A stretch of DNA of 14,644 bases from Deltaproteobacteria bacterium (lineage in GTDB: Bacteria > Desulfobacterota > Desulfarculia > Adiutricales > Adiutricaceae): contig JAITQT010000395.1 in the NCBI GenBank assembly GCA_031288745.1, positions 1 to 14,644 of the forward strand, written 5' to 3'. Below are positions 1 to 7,585 of the stretch, piece after piece (position 1 is the first letter of the stretch; every line of letters begins with the position of its first letter). The translations under genes and the position numbers were made by a program. The notes under the pieces were generated by a model that saw only the letters and a program-made list of their open reading frames with translations, had not been told where the DNA came from and ran no database searches.

Positions 1-167
1 CAATGATGACATTTCCAAAATTGCAAAAACAATATTGGGGGCGAGATATGTGGGCTAGAGGGTACTTTTGCTGTAGTAGTGATAATGTTACTGACGAAGT
101 GATTGTCGAATACATTGAGCGCCAGAGTCATCTCGATGAAGAGTTTAAGGTAGAAGTAGAAGAGTAG
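1..167 (+). CDS. tnpA: IS200/IS605-family transposase TnpA, C-terminal part (5' end off the window)
   Basis: The reading frame enters from the left edge and ends at TAG 165-167, giving about 55 residues that start (M)MTFPKLQKQYWGRDMWARG. The W-G-R-D-M-W-A-R-G-Y-F block and the following EYIERQ are typical of the C-terminal half of Y1 (HUH-type) single-strand transposases. The Tyr in EYIERQ, four residues before Gln, is in the expected place for the catalytic tyrosine that attacks DNA, and an acidic tail follows as is common in the family. The HUH histidine pair would lie upstream, outside the window. The visible part has no stop or frameshift. It is followed by the hairpin array expected at the right end of such an element, and no tnpB lies between. 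Family is confident; whether the gene is complete cannot be judged. Confidence 0.85.
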   Translation, partial: MMTFPKLQKQYWGRDMWARGYFCCSSDNVTDEVIVEYIERQSHLDEEFKVEVEE

Positions 168-193
168 TCGGGCTACTAATGATACAGTATCAT
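163..193 (+). repeat. Two adjacent small hairpins at the tnpA stop codon
   Basis: AGTAG/CTACT (163-167 with 173-177) overlaps the tnpA stop codon. ATGATAC-A-GTATCAT (179-193) is a perfect 7-bp inverted repeat. They may be part of the TnpA recognition structure or may limit read-through. No T-run follows, so a classic intrinsic terminator is not supported. Confidence 0.45.
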
Positions 194-217
194 CCGAAAT
201 ACTAAAAGATCAGATCG

Positions 218-318
218 CCGACTTCAGTCGGAGGTACTTGATGAAGTTCTTTCAAGCGGCTTTAGCCGCTCAAAAGCGACTTTAGTCGCAATTTCAAGCC
301 ACCAGCTTTAGCTGGTGG
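218..318 (+). repeat. Array of four hairpins with CTTTAG/CTTCAG loops (IS right-end structure)
   Basis: Four consecutive perfect inverted repeats share the loop but differ in their arms: CCGACTTCAGTCGG (218-231), AGCGGCTTTAGCCGCT (255-270), GCGACTTTAGTCGC (276-289) and CCACCAGCTTTAGCTGGTGG (299-318). Constant loop with changing, still-complementary arms argues for selection on folding. It is the layout seen at the right ends of some IS200/IS605 elements, where the hairpin nearest the end guides TnpA cleavage. Confidence 0.8.
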
Positions 319-327
319 TGGTTGACA

Positions 328-572
328 TTTTTAAGTAATAATTTGCATAAAGGTAAAGAAAACAAGAAAACCGAGGTTTAAATTGCAGTGGTTAAAATGA
401 TCGCTCATAATTAACCAGACTTAGTTGGTCCACTCTAACCTAAATATAGCGGATAAGACTTCGTCGGGTTGCTAAAATTAGGTTAGGCTATCGTAAGGGG
501 GAGAAAAAGACGAAGGTTAAAATTTTTTAAGCCATTTGGTCTTATCTCAGAGCCGAACAATGGAAAGGTATT
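328..572. other. Intergenic region with one long imperfect hairpin (435-486)
   Basis: No convincing gene is present. CTAACCTAA (435-443) is perfectly complementary to TTAGGTTAG (478-486). Between them TAGC pairs with GCTA and GAC-TTC-GTC can form the tip. The structure lies about 90 bases beyond the stop of the radical SAM gene (573). It could be a 3'-end structure of that transcript or a small palindromic repeat. It has no T-run on the minus strand, so it is not a canonical terminator. Confidence 0.45.
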
Positions 573-1595
573 TTAGCCCCAGCTTTGAAGGCATAGAAGG
601 CAGGCCCGGGGAGGACGGCCTAGAGAGAGAGCGCGTCTTAAGGCGGTTATAGTTGGGCCAAGCCAGAGAGTAGAAACAACGGTTTCCAAGGCGTTATAGT
701 TTAAAAGGGTCTCGCCGTACCAGCTACAGCAGGGCCAGAAGCCTCCGAAGGGGTCAACGGAAAGTCTTTGCCAAGGTTGAAGACAAAGCGGCCTAAAGGA
801 GGGTGTAGGGGGGAGAGAAGGCGAGGTTTTTTTTGAAATGCGCTTAAGCTTAAGCTCGGCCTCGGGAAAGCTAAGGGGCTTTTGGATAGAGATCATATCA
901 ACCCGAGTGGACCAGAGCTTGAGGAAAGGTTTTAATTGAAATTTATTTTGGGGCAGTTTTAAAAAGCTTAATCGTAGGAGAGGAAAAATTAAGTTTTTTT
1001 TAGTTTTTAATTCTAAAAAATATTCTATCGCTCTAGTTAGTTTATCAAAATCTCCCCCACGTCTGATTTGAGCGTAGGTTTGGGCCTCAGCTGCGTCAAC
1101 TGAAATCTCTAAGCGCGTAAGGCCGCTATCAATTATCTTCTGGGTCGTTTGGGGAGTTAAGGCCTGACCGTTGGTGCCTAGCCGAATGTCCATAACGCCG
1201 CTGTTAACGGCTAAAGCTATCCAATTGGTTACGGAGGGGTTTAAGAGCGGTTCGCTACCTAGGCCAAAGGTTACGGCTGGGAGGTTATGTTCTCGAGCTT
1301 GGGCCATTAAATTAAAAAAAAGCCCTTGGTCCATGGGCTTATAAGTCTTCCATTTTGGCTTGGAAGGTAGCGGGCACATAAGGCAACTTAGTTGGCAGCC
1401 GCTATTTATGGCTAAATCCAGACTTAAAGGAAACTCTATTGGGCTCTGGCCTTTTCCAGCCTTAGCCCAATTAATCCTATATTGGGTAAAGTTAGAGCCG
1501 AAACGCTCTTCCATAAGTTGGTTATAGCGTTTATCTCTCTCCAAAAGAATGGTCTGAACGCCTCCTGTGCGGTTAACCAGCCCTAAGGGGCTCAT
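573..1595 (-). CDS. Radical SAM enzyme with SPASM-like C-terminal cysteine cluster
   Basis: The 340-residue protein has the CxxxCxxC motif C67-QLS-C71-LM-C74, which binds the 4Fe-4S cluster that cleaves S-adenosylmethionine. A G-S-E-P segment follows near 113-116 (glycine motif) and a TNG at 141-143. The C-terminal part has C271, C289-C290, C332 and C335, as in SPASM/twitch domains that hold auxiliary Fe-S clusters. SPASM enzymes typically modify peptides or proteins, but the substrate cannot be read from the sequence. The ATG at 1595 overlaps the TGA of the upstream LytR_C gene (ATGA), so the two are almost certainly co-transcribed and translationally coupled. GGTGG about seven bases ahead can serve as ribosome site. 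No frameshift is seen. The fold is confident; the specific reaction is unknown. Confidence 0.85.
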   Translation of the reverse strand: MSPLGLVNRTGGVQTILLERDKRYNQLMEERFGSNFTQYRINWAKAGKGQSPIEFPLSLDLAINSGCQLSCLMCPLPSKPKWKTYKPMDQGLFFNLMAQAREHNLPAVTFGLGSEPLLNPSVTNWIALAVNSGVMDIRLGTNGQALTPQTTQKIIDSGLTRLEISVDAAEAQTYAQIRRGGDFDKLTRAIEYFLELKTKKNLIFPLLRLSFLKLPQNKFQLKPFLKLWSTRVDMISIQKPLSFPEAELKLKRISKKTSPSLPPTPSFRPLCLQPWQRLSVDPFGGFWPCCSWYGETLLNYNALETVVSTLWLGPTITALRRALSLGRPPRACLLCLQSWG

Positions 1596-3355
1596 CTAAT
1601 GACCACCACCGCATCGGTAGTCGAGGGCGAAGAGACTAGACTACGATGGCCAGGAAGCCTTTTAGCTAAGGCCGAGGCCTGGGCCTTTTTGCCAGAGCCA
1701 TAAGCAATGATAGTTTGCCCTGGCGGGCCTTGAGGCGCTCTTTGGCTAATGGAAACTACTCTATAGCCCATCTGGCTTAAAACGGCCTTATAATCTTCGG
1801 CGGCTTCAGGCCTGGTGGTCTCGTTTATAAGAGTTATGGTTAGATTGGGTTTTAAAGTGGCCGAACTCTTACGCTTTACTTTAGGTTTGAGCTTAGAAGC
1901 GGAGTTGGAGATATTTGAGTCCGTAAAAGATTTAGGCTCGGGCGCAGAAGAAGTCCTAGGCGAAGGCTTATTTCTAACCGGAGCTATGGCGCGAGGCTCG
2001 TCTTCTAAAGAAGACGTTAAAATTTTGGGGGAGGATGAAGAGGGCTCACGCTCGGCAAACTGAGGATAGATAGAAGTCTGGAGGCGCTCAGAGGGCGAAG
2101 GAGTTAAGACCTCGGCGGTTTTAAGGGTAGGCTTAAGGCCCTGTTTGGCTAAGAGAGAGCCTGCTCGTGAGATTGCCAGCTCCCCAGGGGTTAAGGCTGA
2201 GCGGGCCGCTTGCATTCTAGCGGTGGATATTTGAGAGCTAGGGATCGGCTGTAGGGTAGAAGCTGGAGGCACCTGCGGTGGGGCAACGGTAGCTGGCGCG
2301 GGAGCAGAATTAACCTTGGCTGGGCTAGTGATATTGGCCGGAGGCGCTGGTAAGCTCATCGTCTGAACGTTAAAGGCGGGTGGAGGCGCGGGAGAGCCAG
2401 AGGGAGAGTTGACGACCGAATTTTCCCCGATCGATGTATGGATCATATCGGAAAAAAGATTTCTCACTATAGCCCTCTCGGGAGGCTCGTTTGGGATGGG
2501 TCGATTAGGCACCGGAGGGGAAGAAGAAGGGGCCGAAGGCGTTGAAGTGGGCGAGGGTTGAGGGCCTTGAGGCGCTTTGGGTCCGGCCGCGTTTTTAGGC
2601 CTATCAAACTCGCCAATTTCCATATATTGCCACCGGCCCTGACTTTGATCGAACTCTGGAAGTGGTCCGCCAACGCTGCCTACGCTAGGATTTTCCGCCG
2701 CTTCCCTACGCCAGGCTGGAGGAGGTGGGGTCAGCACTTGTCCGCCAGTAAGACGAGCGTCTGACGCGGGGGGTTGTGGGCCTAAGCCGTCTTCAACTAT
2801 GGCCAGATCGTTTGGCCCCGAGCTATTAGCCGTAGCCAGGGGCGTTGATGGGCTAATAGGAGCCGTATCAGCGCTAGGGGGCACCTGTGGGCTAAGAGGG
2901 GCTGGGGTGGGCCTAGGGTTAGCCGTAGGGCTATGGTTTTGGCCACCGGTTAAAGTCGTGGGTAAGGGATCAAAGGGATCATCTATAGAATCAAAGGCGC
3001 TCACCCCCCTCTCGGTCGAAAGCGCGGGAGATGGTTGGGGAGGAGGGGCCAGAGGCAAAGTAATTTCATAAGGCGAGGCTGTGGGTGGAGGAGGCGGCGG
3101 GGCCGGGGTTAGGGGGCCAGATAAAGAAGGAGAAGCCGAGTTTGGGCTATTAGTGGTATTAGGCGAAATTACTGGGGTCGCCGGAGCAGTCGGAGCAATT
3201 GGGGCTGCAGGCGGGGTTAAAGATTGGTTAGGAGGAGGATCGGCGTAGCCTTCGTCGGAATAAATAGAGACCAGATCGCTATCGTCCTGGCCCGGGGCAA
3301 GGGTCGGGCAAAAAAATAGAACTAAAAATAATGATGCGCCCAGTAATTTTTTCAT
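1592..3355 (-). CDS. Secreted proline-rich protein with C-terminal LytR_C-like domain
   Basis: From the ATG at 3355 the product is 587 residues. A clear signal peptide begins MKKLLGASLFLVLFF and ends near LAPGQ. About 480 residues of low-complexity sequence rich in Pro, Ser, Thr and Ala follow, suggesting an extended periplasmic or wall-spanning linker. The last about 85 residues fold-match the LytR_C domain pattern (ITLINET..., GYRVVSIS, TIIAYGSGKKAQA, a final DAVVVIR), a domain found at the end of LytR-type and other envelope proteins. A short less biased patch (around AISRAGSLLAKQGLKP) lies in mid-protein. In-frame starts exist at 3376 (ATG) and 3391 (GTG). The GTG lies inside the MITE end, and the MKK start gives the best signal peptide; none has a strong ribosome site. 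The stop overlaps the start of the radical SAM gene. Domain call is a pattern judgement, not a search. Confidence 0.75.
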   Translation of the reverse strand: MKKLLGASLFLVLFFCPTLAPGQDDSDLVSIYSDEGYADPPPNQSLTPPAAPIAPTAPATPVISPNTTNSPNSASPSLSGPLTPAPPPPPPTASPYEITLPLAPPPQPSPALSTERGVSAFDSIDDPFDPLPTTLTGGQNHSPTANPRPTPAPLSPQVPPSADTAPISPSTPLATANSSGPNDLAIVEDGLGPQPPASDARLTGGQVLTPPPPAWRREAAENPSVGSVGGPLPEFDQSQGRWQYMEIGEFDRPKNAAGPKAPQGPQPSPTSTPSAPSSSPPVPNRPIPNEPPERAIVRNLFSDMIHTSIGENSVVNSPSGSPAPPPAFNVQTMSLPAPPANITSPAKVNSAPAPATVAPPQVPPASTLQPIPSSQISTARMQAARSALTPGELAISRAGSLLAKQGLKPTLKTAEVLTPSPSERLQTSIYPQFAEREPSSSSPKILTSSLEDEPRAIAPVRNKPSPRTSSAPEPKSFTDSNISNSASKLKPKVKRKSSATLKPNLTITLINETTRPEAAEDYKAVLSQMGYRVVSISQRAPQGPPGQTIIAYGSGKKAQASALAKRLPGHRSLVSSPSTTDAVVVIR

Positions 3356-3379
3356 GGCGGTTAAGGTCATGGTCATTGA

Positions 3380-3665
3380 GTGTCCGTTCACAAATGTGAA
3401 CGTTTAAGGGCCAGTTCACAATTGAGAACGTTGCGGTACCAAGCCTATTGAAAGGGACGACACATACCGCAACAATGTAGCCCCCTATAGGAGCTTAGGA
3501 ATTATAACATTAATACAAGTTAAAATATATGGTTGGAGCAGATAGCTAAGTAGAAACCTCAAAAGAACTAATGTTAAGATCTTAAGGGTATGTTAAAACT
3601 TAATTACAACTCGAAAGTCGCTACCAGCCGCAACGTGGGAAAAAAAAGACTTGGTGAACAATTAG
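3380..3665 (+). mobile_element. MITE copy 1 (286 bp, 8-bp target duplication)
   Basis: This is one of three copies of a non-coding repeat in the window. It begins GTGTCCGTTCAC and ends GTGAACAATTAG, an imperfect terminal inverted repeat. The 8 bases GTCATTGA occur immediately outside both ends (3372-3379 and 3666-3673), a perfect target duplication. Subterminal CGTTCACA-AA-TGTGAACG (3392-3402 region) is a perfect hairpin, and a second related hairpin follows at about 3413-3430. Internally GTTGCGGTA (3430-3438) pairs with TACCGCAAC (3465-3473). No ORF of note is inside. The left duplication includes the ATG at 3376, so this copy landed on the 5' edge of the LytR_C gene and now forms its leader. 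Confidence 0.88.
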
Positions 3666-3842
3666 GTCATTGATAAAGGTTGATTAAAAAAAACAGTTAT
3701 TCTCTTTTTGACTAATTTTTAACACAAGATGCTGAGTTTTATAGTTTAATATATCCTTGTATATTGTGTCAAAAGTAGCTCCTAACTTTAAAAACAGGGT
3801 TTTTTCCGTACGATCAAGTTTAATAAGGTCAAAAAAGGGTAT
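3666..3842. other. A/T-rich spacer downstream of the ion transporter gene
   Basis: Together with MITE copy 1 this fills the gap between the transporter stop (3843) and the LytR_C gene. On the minus strand an A/T hairpin AAAAAC-CCT-GTTTTT lies about 45 bases after the stop, too weak to call a terminator. Apart from the promoter candidate listed separately, nothing else is supported. Confidence 0.5.
3743..3772 (-). promoter_or_regulatory. Candidate sigma-70 promoter for the LytR_C/radical SAM operon
   Basis: On the minus strand a perfect TTGACA (3772-3767) is followed after 18 bases by TAAACT (3748-3743), a 4-of-6 match to TATAAT. It points toward the LytR_C gene. If real, the MITE insertion placed about 294 extra bases, including its hairpins, between this promoter and the gene. 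The A/T-rich setting makes chance matches likely. Confidence 0.4.
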
Positions 3843-5315
3843 TTATCTAAAAAATATAAAAGATACGATAACGAACAAAGGGATTAAAATACCGCACGAC
3901 CATAAGAGATAGCCAAAGAAGCTTGGCATTTTGACGCCCCGAGATTGGCTAATGGAGCGGACCATAAAGTTAGGGGCATTGCCAATATAGCTGTTCGCAC
4001 CCATAAAAACGGCCCCGCAGCTGATGGCGGCTAGAGTCCTAGGTATTTGGCTCATAAGGCTTTGGGCTTCGCCGCCGGCGGTATTAAAGAAAACTAAGTA
4101 AGTCGGAGCGTTATCAAGAAAGCTTGATAAGGCCCCGGTGAGCCAAAAGTAGGCTACGTCAACCGGCAAACCCTCGGCGTCGGTAACCAAACCGATTAGG
4201 CACTTAAGCTCTCCCGCCTGACCAGCTCTGAGGATGGCGATGGCCGGGATCATGGTCACGAAGATGCCAAAAAAGATCTTAGCAACTTCCTTAATGGGCT
4301 CCCAATTAAAGTGGTTGGCTATCCTAACAGCCTTAGGGGTTATGGCTACAGTCAGAAATGTTAAAAATATTAAACCCGCGTCTCTAGTTAGGTCAGAAAA
4401 AAGGTAATGAATGGAGCCCCAAATAGAGACGTAACCTTCGCTCCTCCAAAGCCCGCTTAAGAGAACTAGGCCAACCACGCCTAGTAAGAGAAAAAAGTTG
4501 TAGGCCCCTTCTAAGCCAAATTTTTCCGAGGAAGAAGGGGAAGAAGGTCTCCCTTCTTTTTTAAATAAATAAGAATCAATAAAAAAATGAATTATTAATA
4601 AGGCAACGATTAAAAATAAAGTTTGGCACCAGAGATGGCTGGCTGTCCAAAAAAAGGTCACTCCCTTGAGAAAACCAAGAAACAAAGGCGGATCGCCTAA
4701 GGGAGTTAGAGAGCCTCCGATGTTGGAGACTAAAAAAATAAAAAAGACGACCGTGTGCACTCGATAACGGCGATGGGTGTTGGCGGCCAAAAAGGGGCGA
4801 ATTAGGAGCATGGAAGCCCCGGTGGTGCCCATTAGGCTAGCTAAGATAGACCCGATTAAGAGAAGAATAGAGTTAAGGGTCGGGGTGCCGTTTAAAGAGC
4901 CTTTAAGTCTAATGCCCCCGGAAATGGCAAAAAGGGCCAAGAGTAAGATAATAAAAGGAACGTACTCTTCTATAACCGTATGAACTAACGAATAGGCCGC
5001 AGTTTGAAAGTTTATTAGGAGCGAGGCCGGAATAATAAAGACTAAAGCCCAAAAGAAAGAGACTTTGCCATAGTGGCGCTCCCAGAAATGGGAGGCTAAA
5101 AGTGGAAAGAGGGCAATAGATAGGAGCATGGCTACAAATGGCAAGACCCAGAAAATAGAAAGTTTTTGGCCCTCAATTCGTGGGTCAGCTCCTAGCTCAG
5201 AAGCTCCAAGGGACTCAGAAAGGCCCAAAATCAAAACAAGCAAGAATAAGGCCAAAAATAGAGAAGAGCCCCTAAGGCGCTTTAAGTGGCTGAAAAATAA
5301 ACTAAAAAACGGCAT
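3843..5315 (-). CDS. CitMHS-like / NhaD-like cation (or anion) transporter, inner membrane
   Basis: The 490-residue protein is strongly hydrophobic with about eleven to twelve membrane segments, the first at residues 17-36. Two family signatures are visible: SNIGGSLTPLGDPPLF (197-212) with MGTTGASMLLIRP before it (162-174), and SSFLDNAPTYLVFFN (397-411) with GANSYIGNAPNFMV (439-452) after it. The repeated D-N/D-P-P type motifs in two halves are characteristic of the ion transporter superfamily that includes NhaD Na+/H+ antiporters and putative citrate carriers. Proteins of this subtype are usually called sodium:proton antiporters, but substrate is not proven. ATG at 5315 is preceded by GAGGGG with suitable spacing. 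It lies 130 bases after fliI on the same strand and may be the last gene of the rluB-fliI transcript. Confidence 0.82.
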   Translation of the reverse strand: MPFFSLFFSHLKRLRGSSLFLALFLLVLILGLSESLGASELGADPRIEGQKLSIFWVLPFVAMLLSIALFPLLASHFWERHYGKVSFFWALVFIIPASLLINFQTAAYSLVHTVIEEYVPFIILLLALFAISGGIRLKGSLNGTPTLNSILLLIGSILASLMGTTGASMLLIRPFLAANTHRRYRVHTVVFFIFLVSNIGGSLTPLGDPPLFLGFLKGVTFFWTASHLWCQTLFLIVALLIIHFFIDSYLFKKEGRPSSPSSSEKFGLEGAYNFFLLLGVVGLVLLSGLWRSEGYVSIWGSIHYLFSDLTRDAGLIFLTFLTVAITPKAVRIANHFNWEPIKEVAKIFFGIFVTMIPAIAILRAGQAGELKCLIGLVTDAEGLPVDVAYFWLTGALSSFLDNAPTYLVFFNTAGGEAQSLMSQIPRTLAAISCGAVFMGANSYIGNAPNFMVRSISQSRGVKMPSFFGYLLWSCGILIPLFVIVSFIFFR

Positions 5316-5445
5316 CGACCCCTCAAGGATAATCGGCCGCTAAAAAGGGGCCAAGATAATACAAAGTATTTAAAGACAAAAATTTAAATGATAGCAGATA
5401 TAATAGATAAAATTAGATAATAATTTTTTTCTTTGACCCTTTAGC

Positions 5446-6783
5446 CTATCTAGTCGCCCCGCCTTGGGGAGAGGGGGCAGTCACGGCCAATAGTTCTAAT
5501 TTGGCTTGAGCTAAAGAGACGGCTTGGTCGAAAGGTTGTTTGAGGAAAGAGACGAAGCGGGGTTGGTAAACAATGGCTTGGTCGATTTCCTGGCTAGAAC
5601 CTTTTTGATAGGCACCAATGTTAATCATATCTTCGTTGTGACGCCATACTGATAAAATATCCTTAAAGCGGGCCGCTGCGGCCAAGTGGTCTGGAGCAGC
5701 TAAATCGGTCATCAAGCGGCTGATGCTAGATAAAATATCTATGGCTGGAAATTGGTTGCGGGCCGCTATCTCCCGGCGCAGTACTAGATGGCCGTCTAAA
5801 ATCGAGCGCATGGCGTCGGCCACCGGCTCGTTCATATCGTCTCCTTCAACTAAAACGGTGTAGAGACCAGTAATGCTCCCATTAGTCCAGCAGCCGGCTC
5901 GCTCTAAAAGCTGGGGCAAGATAGCGAAGACAGAAGGGGTGTAGCCTCTAGTTGTAGCTGGCTCCCCAATGGAGAGCCCCACTTCTCTAGCGGCGTAGGC
6001 AAATCGCGTGGCCGAATCCATCATTAAGACCACGTGGCGGCCTTGATCGCGAAAGTATTCGGCAATGGCGGTGGCCACGTAGGCCCCGCGCATGCGCACT
6101 AGGGCCGGTTGCTCGCTGGTGGCAGCCACCACCACGCTGCGTTTGAGCCCTTCGGGACCGAGGTCTTTTTCCAAAAATTCCCTAACTTCGCGACCGCGCT
6201 CGCCAACTAAGGCAATAACGTTGACGTCTCCTTTCATGTGCCTGGCGATCATACCCATCAGGGTACTTTTGCCAACCCCGCTACCGGCGAATATACCCGC
6301 CCTCTGGCCTTGGCCTAAAGTTAGAAGGGCGTTAATGGCCCTTACCCCCACGTCCATTGGGTTTTTGATGCGCTGGCGCTCTAAAGGGTTACCGGGGACG
6401 TTTTTTACTGGGTAATGGGCTTCACCCTCTATGGGCCCAAGGTTATCCATGGGCTGACCTTGGCCGTCGAGCACTCGGCCTAAAAGCCCTGGGCCCACCT
6501 CGACGGTAGCCGAGCGGCCGCTACTCATAATGCGACCCCCCAAGGTTAGACCGTCCATACTACCTATGGGCATAAGTTGGATAGTTTTATCTCGAAAACC
6601 GACTACTTCGGCCTCCAGTAAAGAGCCGTCGGCCCTTTGGATGCGGCACACTTCGCCTACCGAGGCCGAGGGACCGTCTCCTTCGATGACTAAACCGGCC
6701 ACTTTAGTTACCCGACCTTCCATGGCTAAGGGCGGGGAATTTTTGACAGCCTCAAGGAGATGTTTAAAGTTTTTTTGGCTCAT
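5446..6783 (-). CDS. fliI: Flagellum-specific export ATPase FliI
   Basis: The 445-residue product is full length for the FliI/SctN family, relatives of the F1 ATPase beta subunit. It has an N-terminal beta-barrel region (about 1-90), Walker A GSGVGKST at 167-174, LVGERGREVREF at 192-203 (the GER block with the catalytic Glu), Walker B VVLMMD at 251-256, and the strongly conserved YTVLVEGDDMNEP stretch near 310. It powers unfolding and delivery of flagellar export substrates at the base of the type III export gate. The injectisome ATPase SctN is close in sequence, and FliI is preferred from overall wording of the conserved blocks. Unusually, no fliH, fliJ, fliG, fliF or any other flagellar gene is adjacent: the neighbours are rluB (32 bases upstream) and an ion transporter. 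No Shine-Dalgarno sequence is obvious. Confidence 0.9.
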   Translation of the reverse strand: MSQKNFKHLLEAVKNSPPLAMEGRVTKVAGLVIEGDGPSASVGEVCRIQRADGSLLEAEVVGFRDKTIQLMPIGSMDGLTLGGRIMSSGRSATVEVGPGLLGRVLDGQGQPMDNLGPIEGEAHYPVKNVPGNPLERQRIKNPMDVGVRAINALLTLGQGQRAGIFAGSGVGKSTLMGMIARHMKGDVNVIALVGERGREVREFLEKDLGPEGLKRSVVVAATSEQPALVRMRGAYVATAIAEYFRDQGRHVVLMMDSATRFAYAAREVGLSIGEPATTRGYTPSVFAILPQLLERAGCWTNGSITGLYTVLVEGDDMNEPVADAMRSILDGHLVLRREIAARNQFPAIDILSSISRLMTDLAAPDHLAAAARFKDILSVWRHNEDMINIGAYQKGSSQEIDQAIVYQPRFVSFLKQPFDQAVSLAQAKLELLAVTAPSPQGGATR

Positions 6784-6815
6784 AAAACTTTAATTAGCTT
6801 TCGATCTTAAACAAA

Positions 6816-7544
6816 CTAAGCTAGGCCCACTTTTTTTTTAAGAATCAGGATTTGCTCTTCCGAAAGGGTTTCTATTTGACCTTGGGTAAGAAAAGGTGGT
6901 AAGTTGATTAAGCAATAGGAGACTCTTTTTAGTTCTATAACTTTATGGCCCACAAAAGAGCACATCCGTTTAACCTGCCTATGACGCCCCTCGGTGAGGG
7001 TTAGCTCCAGCCAGCCTTTATCGGGTCCTTGGGTCAAAATGGTCGCCTCGGCCGGGGCTGCTTTTTTATCGTCTATAAGAATTTGGCCGCTGCGGAGAAT
7101 CTCTAAGGCCTTAAGCCCTACGCGACCCTCGACCCGGGCGTGGTAGACTTTAGGCACCATATAGAAAGGGTGCATTAGCCTTTTGGCCAGTTCACCGTCA
7201 TTAGTAAGGATTAGTAAGCCAGAGACGTCTTTATCAAGGCGACCAACTGGATAGACCCTTACGGGGAGATTAGTCAAAAAAGTTTTGATAGTCGGTCGAC
7301 CTTGAGGGTCGCTTAAAGTGGTCAGGTAACCTGCGGGCTTGTAAAAAATATAATAATGCTTTACCTCAACCAAACTAATCCTTTGACCGTCCACAGTGAC
7401 GAGGCTGACTGAGGGATCTAAACGGCGACCCAGGTCAAAGACCGTTTTACCGTCCACAGTCACTCGACCTCGACGAATTAATTCCTCGGCCCCGCGCCTT
7501 GAGGTCACTCCGGCCTCAGCTAAAAATTTATGCAGCCTCTCCAT
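6816..7544 (-). CDS. rluB: RluB/RsuA-family rRNA pseudouridine synthase
   Basis: The 242-residue protein begins with an S4 RNA-binding domain (about 1-60: MERLHKFLAEAGVTSRR, GRVTVDG). The catalytic domain has the hallmark GRLDKDVSGLLILTNDG with the catalytic Asp at 104. The C-terminal GRHRQVKRMCSFVGHKV motif is also typical. Enzymes of this family isomerise a single uridine in 23S (RluB/RluE/RluF) or 16S (RsuA) rRNA. Sequence style and length suit RluB, which modifies 23S U2605 (E. coli numbering), but the exact target is inferred. A good -10 box lies about 40 bases upstream, and fliI follows after 32 bases, so this is probably the first gene of an rluB-fliI-transporter transcript. Confidence 0.87.
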   Translation of the reverse strand: MERLHKFLAEAGVTSRRGAEELIRRGRVTVDGKTVFDLGRRLDPSVSLVTVDGQRISLVEVKHYYIFYKPAGYLTTLSDPQGRPTIKTFLTNLPVRVYPVGRLDKDVSGLLILTNDGELAKRLMHPFYMVPKVYHARVEGRVGLKALEILRSGQILIDDKKAAPAEATILTQGPDKGWLELTLTEGRHRQVKRMCSFVGHKVIELKRVSYCLINLPPFLTQGQIETLSEEQILILKKKVGLA

Positions 7545-7585
7545 TAGCCTATCTTATTATTAAATTCCCTAAAGCGATAGTTTTA

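Larger units (their letters stand above)
1..327 (+). mobile_element. Right end of an IS200/IS605-type insertion sequence
   Basis: The unit is the tnpA 3' end followed by about 160 bases of imperfect palindromes that stop in a GGTTGAC-like end near 326. These elements have no long terminal inverted repeats; TnpA recognises subterminal hairpins and moves single-stranded DNA. The exact right cleavage site cannot be fixed from one copy. There is no tnpB in the visible part, so this is either the IS200-like single-gene layout or an element with tnpB upstream of the window. Confidence 0.7.

Noticed and set aside
218..318. CRISPR-like array
   Set aside because: The units are hairpins of different arm sequence with no constant repeat and no regular spacers; they adjoin an IS200/IS605 transposase.
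1815..3071. Plus-strand open frames opposite the LytR_C gene
   Set aside because: They arise from the biased proline/serine-rich codons of the minus-strand gene and have no ribosome sites or domains.
3380..3665. Riboswitch or attenuator of the LytR_C operon
   Set aside because: The same sequence occurs twice elsewhere in the opposite relative position (at gene 3' ends) with target duplications, so it is a mobile repeat first.
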